Under the pieces are notes generated by a model that saw only the letters and a program-made list of their open reading frames with translations, searched no databases and was not told where the DNA came from. A program made the translations under genes and the position numbers. DNA of 37,396 nucleotides, taken from the IMG/VR virus record IMGVR_UViG_3300042868_001989, positions 1-37,396 of that record, one strand, 5' to 3'. Positions 22,138 through 28,301 of the stretch are shown one piece after another. The stretch comes from a virus. Position 1 is the stretch's first letter. Every line of letters begins with the position of its first letter.

Positions 22138-22182
22138 GCCACGCTAGGTCGTGAACCTATGTAGCCTAGTGCTAGGCGTGGC
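22138..22182. other. Three-way-junction element, copy 1
   Basis: Outer stem GCCACG (22138-22143) / CGTGGC (22177-22182); inner hairpin TAGGT-loop-ACCTA (22145-22159); second hairpin TAGC-loop-GCTA (22162-22174). The second copy at 22721-22764 keeps the same layout with two compensatory base-pair changes in the outer stem. Located between a leftward gene stop and a leftward promoter. It could be an RNA element or a DNA cruciform. Confidence 0.6.
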
Positions 22183-22187
22183 TAATC

Positions 22188-22343
22188 TTATCGGGCTTGG
22201 AGACCCCGTAGGCGTGTCTGCTTAGTGGCAGGTTGCCATGACGTTTGGAGCAGGTTGGCGTGGAATAGTGCCTTAGCACTCTCTCGCGCTTCTAGCCAAT
22301 CGTAGGCTCGCGCCTCAGCAGTGAGTCGTTCTTGTGCGGTCAT
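22188..22343 (-). CDS. Small helical early protein, 51 aa
   Basis: ATG 22343 follows AGAGGT at good distance. The product is a charged helix (ERLTAEARAYDWLEARESAKALFHANLL) with a basic tail. The coding DNA is clearly more GC-rich than most of the window. Function unknown. The stop is followed directly by the three-way-junction element. Confidence 0.55.
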   Translation of the reverse strand: MTAQERLTAEARAYDWLEARESAKALFHANLLQTSWQPATKQTRLRGLQAR

Positions 22344-22368
22344 GTAGTACCTCTCTCATGGTCGTGTC

Positions 22369-22674
22369 TTAATCGTTCGCGTCTATGTGGACGCTTGGGA
22401 GCGTGGCGCGGAACTCGCGTTCGCGTTCGCTAAGTGCTAGGGCGCGGGCTAGGCGTTCCTGTTCATGCTCGCTAAGGGTTGGTAGTACACGCTCAACCTT
22501 TGGTCGGTTGGTCGTGACGGCATGGCGTGTGCGTGTACGCGTTAGGCGTACGGCTTTACCATGCTTAGTGTCGCTTAGTCGTGCCCCGATAGTGCCCAAG
22601 CGTCTATCAGACGCACGAACGCTAGGTGGCGTGACTACGATACTACCTAAACCCCCGTAAGGGTTGTAGGTCAA
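22369..22674 (-). CDS. Basic early protein, 101 aa, TTG start
   Basis: Starts at TTG 22674 with AAAGGA seven bases upstream. The middle is Arg/Lys-rich (KHGKAVRLTRTRTRHAV) and the C-terminus is a charged helix (LSEHEQERLARALALSERE). High GC compared with the rest. Probably nucleic-acid-binding. It is the promoter-proximal gene of the leftward operon. A plus-strand frame at 22385-22660 is its shadow. Confidence 0.6.
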   Translation of the reverse strand: MTYNPYGGLGSIVVTPPSVRASDRRLGTIGARLSDTKHGKAVRLTRTRTRHAVTTNRPKVERVLPTLSEHEQERLARALALSEREREFRATLPSVHIDAND

Positions 22675-22720
22675 GGTGCTATCCTTTCATGCTTAGAATA
22701 GGGTATCTCCCTAATCTAGT

Positions 22721-22764
22721 GTCGCGCTAGGTTGTGAACCTAGTATAGCCTATCGCTACGCGAC
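22721..22764. other. Three-way-junction element, copy 2
   Basis: Outer stem GTCGCG (22721-22726) / CGCGAC (22759-22764); inner hairpin CTAGGTTGTGAACCTAG (22727-22743); second hairpin TAGC-loop-GCTA (22746-22758). Relative to copy 1 the outer stem shows C-G to T-A and A-T to G-C changes that keep pairing. A -10 element (22742-22747) lies inside it on the minus strand. Confidence 0.6.
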
Positions 22765-22771
22765 TTGTCAA
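22742..22771 (-). promoter_or_regulatory. Leftward promoter with ACTTGTCAAGT operator
   Basis: TTGACA (22771-22766), 18-base spacer, TATACT (22747-22742). The -35 is embedded in the palindrome ACTTGTCAAGT (22763-22773). It would start transcription about 60 bases before the TTG of the first leftward gene. Confidence 0.75.
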
Positions 22772-22861
22772 GTGCTAGGGTGTCGGGCGTGTCGTGCTTA
22801 CCATGTCCGAGACACTGTTACTAGTAAGCGAGTCGAGACTCGCGACACCCTTGCACTATTG

Positions 22862-22872
22862 ACTTGTCAAGT
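22862..22872. promoter_or_regulatory. Second full ACTTGTCAAGT site, no promoter attached
   Basis: Identical 11-base palindrome to the one at 22763-22773. On the minus strand it contains TTGACA, but no good -10 lies at 16-18 bases. It may be an extra repressor site, comparable in idea to stoperators of mycobacteriophage L5. That parallel is inference. Confidence 0.5.
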
Positions 22873-22915
22873 TAGGGACGCTCCCGACTTGTCGGGGTTC
22901 TAACTTGTTGAGAGG

Positions 22916-22944
22916 ATAATACACCCTCTCGCCTTGCTGGTCAA
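22916..22944 (-). promoter_or_regulatory. Leftward promoter TTGACC-N17-TATTAT
   Basis: The -35 TTGACC (22944-22939) and -10 TATTAT (22921-22916) are 17 bases apart. A CAAGT half-site overlaps the -35. Strong match to the sigma70 consensus. Confidence 0.75.
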
Positions 22945-23017
22945 GTTACACACGACTTGTGGCGTGTCGTTCTTGTGAACCCTTTGGGGTTATTCCCCTA
23001 TCCGATTTACAAGGCAC

Positions 23018-23046
23018 ACTTTACATGCTCACCATGCCAAAGTCAA
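23018..23046 (-). promoter_or_regulatory. Outermost leftward promoter TTGACT-N17-TAAAGT
   Basis: The -35 TTGACT (23046-23041) and -10 TAAAGT (23023-23018) are 17 bases apart. The centre of the Crp/GlxR-type palindrome at 23069-23084 lies about 65 bases upstream of the expected start, close to a class I activator position. Confidence 0.65.
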
Positions 23047-23068
23047 GCCCGACACACGCTCAACCTAA

Positions 23069-23084
23069 TGTGATTTAGGTCACA
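23069..23084. promoter_or_regulatory. Crp/GlxR-type regulator binding site
   Basis: TGTGATTTAGGTCACA fits TGTGA-NN-TA-NN-TCACA at every specified base. This is the site recognised by Crp-family regulators such as GlxR in Actinobacteria. It overlaps another inverted repeat, ACCTAA/TTAGGT (23063-23080). It would link phage early transcription to host cAMP or carbon status if bound. Confidence 0.6.
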
Positions 23085-23147
23085 CGCCATAAGTGCAGAC
23101 ACGCATACACGCTAAATAGATAGGTATAACCCTAGACCCCTAGAAGT

Positions 23148-23230
23148 CTGAGAGTTTCCTGAGAGTTATCTGGGAAGGAATAACCCTGAGAGTTTCCTGA
23201 GAAAAAACTTAATGCCCCCTGAGAAATTAC
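23148..23230. repeat. Array of 11-bp repeats (CTGAGAGTTTC type), iteron-like
   Basis: Units beginning CTGAGA occur at 23148, 23159, 23186, 23197 and 23219, with a CTGGGA variant at 23170. Steps are 11, 11, 16, 11 and 22 bases, so nearly all are on an 11-base register. The 17-mer at 23148-23164 is repeated exactly at 23186-23202. AT-rich DNA follows. Candidate replication-initiator or regulator array. Confidence 0.6.
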
Positions 23231-23433
23231 TGTGTCGGGTAGATAGTCGGCTAATAGATAAACCTATAAATAGTTATGCAGACTTATAGATTTATCGACA
23301 ATTCACACACACTATAACCCTATACTAGAGAGTTAGACATTATGACCCCACATTGTTTAATTGCGCTGGCAGGGTCGGATATAGTATCCTCCCAAAAATT
23401 TCTGTTATATAATACTATAGCCCCCCTATATAT

Positions 23434-23452
23434 AGCCCTGACCAGGGCTTTT
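23434..23452 (+). terminator. Terminator-like hairpin before the terminase
   Basis: Perfect stem AGCCCT (23434-23439) / AGGGCT (23444-23449) with loop GACC, followed by TTTT at 23449-23452. It would stop rightward read-through from the control region before the packaging genes. Confidence 0.55.
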
Positions 23453-23503
23453 AAAAATATATTGGTTTCAGTTGTTCGGTTTTACGATTTGAACAGGTTA
23501 TCT

Positions 23504-23557
23504 TATATGTATAGAAATACATATACGGAGTCGCTCCGTTTAAGACTCCGCGACTCC
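23504..23557. repeat. Palindromes upstream of the terminase
   Basis: TATATGTAT (23504-23512) / ATACATATA (23517-23525) form a 9-bp stem with loop AGAA. Directly after it, CGGAG/CTCCG (23526-23538), CGGAGTC/GACTCCG (23526-23532 / 23544-23550) and GGAGTCG/CGACTCC (23527-23533 / 23551-23557) can pair in alternative ways. An AT-only run follows. Possible packaging or transcript leader signal. Confidence 0.5.
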
Positions 23558-23643
23558 TATATATAATATAATATATAATAATATGGGGAAGTTCTGCCGT
23601 TAATCGGCCAGCGTTAAATGACTGTAAATGATGGGGACAACTG

Positions 23644-25512
23644 ATGGGTAGAAAACCTGGGATTCAGAATATCCCCAAGCGCGAGGCGCAAGAGAAGGCC
23701 TTGCAGCAATTGAGTCAGGGTAGCACGATTACCCAGGCTATGGCCTCTGTCGGCCGCTCAGACGTGGCATTCCGCCAATGGTCAGCAACTGACCCTGAGT
23801 TCAAAGCACGTGCCGAGGCTGCTCGCCTCGAGGGTAAAGGCATCAAGACTGACCTAAAGGAGCTGGGAGATATTTCCTTCCCTGACTTCTCTGAGCAGTT
23901 CCTAGACACCAAACTCTTTGACCATCACCTCGACTGGGTAGACCTGATTGAGGGCCGTGAGCCCCGCTGGTTAGACCCAGCTATGACCTACGAGCCAGGA
24001 GCGGCCAACCGTGTTCTTATTAACGTACCTCCTGAGCATGCTAAGAGTACGGTCATTACGACTAACTACGTCGTCTACAAGATTGTTACCAACCCCAATG
24101 CGCGAGTCATTATTGTTTCTAAGACTCAGGGTATGGCTCGCAAATTCCTTGGCGCAATCAAAACAAGACTTTCCCACCCAGCCTTCACCAAACTCCAAGT
24201 AGCCTTCGGCCCAAATGGAGGGTACAAGGCAGACTCAACACAATGGTCTGCTGACATGATTTATCTGGGTACAGGACGCGACTCTGGCGAAAAGGACCCT
24301 ACGGTCCAAGCCCTAGGTATGGGCTCACAGATTTACGGTGCTCGCGCTGACCTGATTATTATCGACGATGCTGTGATGGGCTCAAACGCCCACGAGTGGG
24401 AAAAGCAGCTCGAGTGGATTCAAAAGGAAGTTATTACCCGCCTTGGGCGACATGGTAAATTAATTATCGTTGGCACTCGAGTTGCACCGATTGACCTCTA
24501 TAAGATGCTGCGTGACCCTCAACAGTGGTCTGGTGGCAAGTCACCCTTTACTTACTTTGCGATGCCTGCCGTACTCCAGTTTGACGAGAAGCCTGATAAC
24601 TGGAAGACGCTGTGGCCTAAGACCACAATGCAGGAGAACGAGATTGATGAGCCTGATGACAATGGACTTTATCCGAAATGGGATGGACCCTCTTTATTTA
24701 CGCGCCGCTCTGAAGTTGCGCCATCTGTCTGGGCTATGGTCTACCAGCAAGAAGACGTCCAGTCCGATTCCATATTCGCGCCAACAGCAGTTGCAGGATG
24801 TGTTAACGGTATGCGAAAGCGTGGACCGCTTAAACCTGGTACTCCAGGGCACCCGCAAAGAGCAGGCTCAACCTACACAGTAATTGGCTTTGACCCTGCC
24901 GTATCTGGCCGTTCAGCATTTGTAGCCGTAACTCTTAACCGCGACGATAGTACAATCTATGTACTTGACTGCGTCAACATGGCAGACCCTACTCCTCAAA
25001 AGGAAAACGCTCTAATTCGTGAGTGGGTCGAGAAGTACAACCCTCAAGAGTTTCGTGTAGAAATTAACGCGCACCAGAAGTACTACGCTATGGATACTGA
25101 CTTGCGTAACTATCTGGCTACCTACGGCTGCCAGTTAAACTCACACTTTACTGGTAAGAACAAGTGGGACACATCTTTCGGCGTAGCATCTATGTCTAGC
25201 CTTTTTGGTACTATACATGATGGGCGCTACCAAGACAACGGTCTAATCGAACTACCAAGCAACGAAGGCTCAGAGGGACTCAAGTCTCTTGTACAGCAAC
25301 TCATTACCTGGAAGCCCGATACTAAAAACCCAACTGACTGCGTGATGGCTTTATGGTTTGCTATCATTCGCATCCGCGAATTAATGCAACAAGGCAGCAA
25401 GGTTGGTCAGTTCCAAAATAATCGCTGGGCAACCAGATACCAAAAGCAAAGCAGAATGTCATTGAACTTAGACGAAGCATTTGCTGAGCAATGGCAAGAA
25501 ACTTATAGTTAG
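23644..25512 (+). CDS. Terminase large subunit with N-terminal HTH domain, 622 aa
   Basis: Residues 12-60 contain a helix-turn-helix (GSTITQAMASVGRSDVAFRQ) like that of small terminase subunits. The ATPase domain has a Walker A-like PPEHAKST (about 129-136) and Walker B LIIIDD (about 235-240). The nuclease domain begins with IGFDPAVSG (about 411-420), the RNase H-like acidic motif. It packages DNA into proheads. No separate small subunit gene was recognised, so this gene may supply both roles. ATG at 23644 has GGGGA upstream. Confidence 0.9.
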   Translation: MGRKPGIQNIPKREAQEKALQQLSQGSTITQAMASVGRSDVAFRQWSATDPEFKARAEAARLEGKGIKTDLKELGDISFPDFSEQFLDTKLFDHHLDWVDLIEGREPRWLDPAMTYEPGAANRVLINVPPEHAKSTVITTNYVVYKIVTNPNARVIIVSKTQGMARKFLGAIKTRLSHPAFTKLQVAFGPNGGYKADSTQWSADMIYLGTGRDSGEKDPTVQALGMGSQIYGARADLIIIDDAVMGSNAHEWEKQLEWIQKEVITRLGRHGKLIIVGTRVAPIDLYKMLRDPQQWSGGKSPFTYFAMPAVLQFDEKPDNWKTLWPKTTMQENEIDEPDDNGLYPKWDGPSLFTRRSEVAPSVWAMVYQQEDVQSDSIFAPTAVAGCVNGMRKRGPLKPGTPGHPQRAGSTYTVIGFDPAVSGRSAFVAVTLNRDDSTIYVLDCVNMADPTPQKENALIREWVEKYNPQEFRVEINAHQKYYAMDTDLRNYLATYGCQLNSHFTGKNKWDTSFGVASMSSLFGTIHDGRYQDNGLIELPSNEGSEGLKSLVQQLITWKPDTKNPTDCVMALWFAIIRIRELMQQGSKVGQFQNNRWATRYQKQSRMSLNLDEAFAEQWQETYS

Positions 25513-25519
25513 GATAACA

Positions 25520-27286
25520 ATGGCATTATCAATCGAACAAGTTGCGGCGAGAGTCGAGAATCTTCGCTTCCGCAACGCTGAACGCGACGGTCGCAACCTC
25601 GACGTTCTTTCGGTCCGCAAGGGTAACATTGCATCTGTCTATCCTGACTTCTTTCCAGACGGTGTAGATGCTAACGTAGTTGCAAACTTTATTGACGTTG
25701 TCGCAAGCGACTTGTCAGAAGTTATGGCACCACTACCTGCGGTCAACTGTTCGGCTGCCAACTCTGTTTCAGATAGAGCACGTTCGTTTGCTGACAAGCG
25801 CACACGTATTGCCTCTAATTATTTTTCACACTCTGACCTTGCAGTACATATGTACCAAGGTGCAGACTGGTATATCACTTACGGTTTCCTCCCATTCTTT
25901 ATTGAAATGGATGAGGAAGCAAAGTTGCCGCGCATCCGCCTAGAAAACCCTGTGGGTGCTTACCCAGAATTCGACCGCTACGGACGCTGCATTGCCTTTG
26001 CAAAACGCTACATGACTTCTTTGGCTGAGTTAGTCGCATTATATCCTGAGTATGAGTACTCCTTGCTAGGTGGCTTTGGCTACAAGCAAGACTTAAATAC
26101 TCAGGTTGAAATGATTCGTTACTACGACAAAGACCAATCAATCATCTACATCCCTACAAAGAATAACTTAGTACTATCACGTGCTAAGAATCCATTGGGT
26201 AAAATGATGGTTGTAGTAGCACGTAAGCCATCTATCGATGATGAACTACGTGGACAGTTTGACGACGTCCTTGGTATTCAGTTGCTTCGCAATCGCTTTG
26301 CGTTGCTTGCAATGGAAGCTGCAGAAAAATCTGTACAAGCTCCTATTGTACTTCCACAAGATGTGCAGGAGTTGCAGCTTGGTGGCGACGCTGTTATTCG
26401 TACAGCAAACCCAGCAGGTGTCCGCCGCGTAGAACTTAATATTCCACCAGGTGCGTTTACTGAGCAGACATTGCTTGGTCAAGAATTGCGTGTTGGTACA
26501 CGTTACCCTGAATCACGTACAGGAAATATCAGCGCATCAGTTGTTACTGGCCAAGGTGTGCAGGCTCTTATGGGTGCCTTCGATACACAGGTTAAGTCAG
26601 CACAGGCAATCTTTGCATCAGCGCTACGCGATGTAATCCAACTTTGTTTCCAAGTTGATGAATTAATTTTCCCAGATGAAAAGACAATCCGTGGTGTGGA
26701 CTCAGGTTCACCATACGAAATCACATACTCTCCTAAGAAGGACATCAAGGGCGACTACTCAGCCGATGTTCGTTATGGTATGTTGGCAGGACTTAACCCT
26801 GCACAGGGACTTATCTTTATGTTGCAAGCACTTGGTGGTGGACTCATCTCCAAGGATATGGCAATGCGTGAACTTCCATTTACAGTTAACGTAACCCAAG
26901 AAGTAGAAAAGATTGAAATCGAGAGTATGCGAGCATCGCTTCTCGGTTCCATTAATGCACTCTCTCAAGCGATACCACAGATGGCTATGCAAGGCCAGGA
27001 CGCTTCTGAAGTTGTGCGTCAGATTGCGGCTGTCATTAAGGCACGCCAAAAGGGACAGGCACTAGAGGACGTCATTGAAGAAGTCTTTACGCCGCAGCCG
27101 CAACCAGTTCCTCCTGCTGGAGCCCTAGAAGCGGTTGAGCAACCGTCCCCTGTTCCCGCTGGTGTTCCAGCAGGAGGCGCTACACCTCAAATCGAGGCAG
27201 CACCACCAGACATTATGAGCTTACTATCAGGTATTACTGGTGGTGGAAAGCCAACAGCAAGCGTTCGTTCAACGCGACGCATATAA
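25520..27286 (+). CDS. Portal protein, 588 aa
   Basis: Placed directly after the terminase and before the head genes. The start at 25520 (after AGGATAACA) is chosen over an upstream ATG inside the terminase gene. The N-terminal half is helix-rich with aromatic segments (ADWYITYGFLPFFIEMD). A long helical stretch follows (LLRNRFALLAMEAAEKSVQAPIVL), and the C-terminus is Pro/Ala-rich and disordered. Overall length fits portals. The call is by position, size and composition, since portals diverge strongly. Confidence 0.8.
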   Translation: MALSIEQVAARVENLRFRNAERDGRNLDVLSVRKGNIASVYPDFFPDGVDANVVANFIDVVASDLSEVMAPLPAVNCSAANSVSDRARSFADKRTRIASNYFSHSDLAVHMYQGADWYITYGFLPFFIEMDEEAKLPRIRLENPVGAYPEFDRYGRCIAFAKRYMTSLAELVALYPEYEYSLLGGFGYKQDLNTQVEMIRYYDKDQSIIYIPTKNNLVLSRAKNPLGKMMVVVARKPSIDDELRGQFDDVLGIQLLRNRFALLAMEAAEKSVQAPIVLPQDVQELQLGGDAVIRTANPAGVRRVELNIPPGAFTEQTLLGQELRVGTRYPESRTGNISASVVTGQGVQALMGAFDTQVKSAQAIFASALRDVIQLCFQVDELIFPDEKTIRGVDSGSPYEITYSPKKDIKGDYSADVRYGMLAGLNPAQGLIFMLQALGGGLISKDMAMRELPFTVNVTQEVEKIEIESMRASLLGSINALSQAIPQMAMQGQDASEVVRQIAAVIKARQKGQALEDVIEEVFTPQPQPVPPAGALEAVEQPSPVPAGVPAGGATPQIEAAPPDIMSLLSGITGGGKPTASVRSTRRI

Positions 27287-27300
27287 TCTAGGAGGGGACA

Positions 27301-27846
27301 ATGACTACGATTATCGGTGTTCAGCACGAAGACAAGTGTGTAATTGTAGCAGACAGTCGAATCAACGCTTCTGGTAAAGTTTATACTCATCCCGACATGA
27401 CAAAGGCAGTTGAACGTGGAAGTTATATTATTAGTGGTGCTGGTAACTATCGTAGTTTGCAAGTGGTACTCCATGGGTGGACGCCTCCACTAGTTACAGT
27501 AAAGGCTAAAGCAAACTTATACGAGTTTGCAATTAATAAAGTAGTGCCATCGCTTAAGGCGGCACTTACTGAAGCAGGTGTAGACTTTAATAAAACATCA
27601 GATGATGATGATAATAAGTTTGAACTAAGTCTTTTGCTGGGAATTAACGGAACTATCTTTGAGATAGATTCTGATTTTTCAGTTGGAATGAACAGCACAG
27701 GATTTTATGGCATTGGTTCTGGTGGTGACTTTGCAGTTGGAGCACTACATGCAGGAACTACAATGCTAGATGCAATGAGAATTGCAGCAGTTAACAATAA
27801 CGAGACGGCTCCGCCGTTTCATATCTTTGAGCAATTTACTAAGTAG
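27301..27846 (+). CDS. Proteasome/HslV-like Ntn hydrolase, 181 aa
   Basis: MTTIIGVQHEDKCVIVADSR resembles the start of proteasome beta and HslV subunits. After Met removal Thr2 would be the nucleophile. D18 and K35 fall at the positions of the catalytic Asp17 and Lys33 (counting Thr as 1: 17 and 34). A GIGSGGDFAVGAL segment matches the later conserved serine/glycine motif. It has a strong AGGAGGGG ribosome site. Lying between portal and capsid genes, where phages usually encode the prohead protease, it is a good candidate for that role. Confidence 0.8.
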   Translation: MTTIIGVQHEDKCVIVADSRINASGKVYTHPDMTKAVERGSYIISGAGNYRSLQVVLHGWTPPLVTVKAKANLYEFAINKVVPSLKAALTEAGVDFNKTSDDDDNKFELSLLLGINGTIFEIDSDFSVGMNSTGFYGIGSGGDFAVGALHAGTTMLDAMRIAAVNNNETAPPFHIFEQFTK

Positions 27847-27854
27847 GAGGAAAC

Positions 27855-28301
27855 ATGGCAGTACAAGGCGGATATCGTAAGCCAGGTAACCCTGCTCCAG
27901 TTTCAGGTCCAGGTGCACTTTCACGTCGTACTGACGGAAGAGTCGCTGAAGGATTTGCATATGGCATGAACAAGCAAATTAATGAGCAGGCAGCAGCTGC
28001 TCCTCTTGCTAAAGCTGCGCCAATTGCTGCACGTTCAATGAATGTTGCTCCTGAACTTCCTCCCGTAACTCCTATTACAGACCCAACAATGCTACCTGAT
28101 GAGTCAGTAATGGCTGGTATCAACATGGGCGCAGGCCCTGGCGCAGAAGCACTTATGCTTCCAAGCATGAACGATAGCTCAGCTGAATTTAATAAAAGCA
28201 TTTCTTCTTACTACCCAGTTTTAAGTTATATTGCATCTCGTGAAAACACATCTCCTGAAACAAGACGAGCTCTAGCAATTATAATGAATGAGGTTCAATG
28301 A
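27855..28301 (+). CDS. Hypothetical virion-region protein, 148 aa
   Basis: Low-complexity N-terminal half rich in Pro, Ala and Gly, likely disordered. The C-terminal 40 residues form helices (SISSYYPVLSYIASRENTSPETRRALAIIMNEV). AGGAGG precedes the ATG and the end overlaps the next gene by ATGA. A portal- or scaffold-associated protein is plausible by position only. Confidence 0.65.
   Translation: MAVQGGYRKPGNPAPVSGPGALSRRTDGRVAEGFAYGMNKQINEQAAAAPLAKAAPIAARSMNVAPELPPVTPITDPTMLPDESVMAGINMGAGPGAEALMLPSMNDSSAEFNKSISSYYPVLSYIASRENTSPETRRALAIIMNEVQ

Larger units (their letters stand above)
22675..23643. other. Non-coding control region between leftward and rightward operons
   Basis: About 970 bases without a convincing gene. 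From left to right it holds a three-way-junction element, three leftward promoters with ACTTG-N-CAAGT sites, a Crp/GlxR-type palindrome, an array of 11-bp repeats, a terminator-like hairpin, and AT-rich palindromes just before the terminase. The left half is GC-rich and the right half very AT-rich. A combined early-promoter and origin region is the best reading. Confidence 0.7.

Noticed and set aside
22385-22660. 91-codon plus-strand frame
   Set aside because: Shadow of the Arg-rich leftward gene in GC-rich DNA.
22138-22764. tRNA genes at the three-way-junction elements
   Set aside because: Acceptor-like, D-like and T-like arms can be drawn, but there is no anticodon arm and the T-loop does not fit the consensus well. 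Kept as a structured element of unknown type.
23148-23230. CRISPR array
   Set aside because: Repeat units are 11 bp and contiguous, with no spacers of uniform length and no cas genes apart from a phage-type Cas4-like nuclease.
23342-23566. 74-codon plus-strand reading frame in the control region
   Set aside because: It runs through a terminator-like hairpin and palindromes, its composition is that of AT-rich non-coding DNA, and no family was recognised.
22675-23643. Lysogeny control region with attachment site
   Set aside because: Operators resemble repressor sites, but no integrase, excisionase, repressor or tRNA-like attachment core was recognised in the window.
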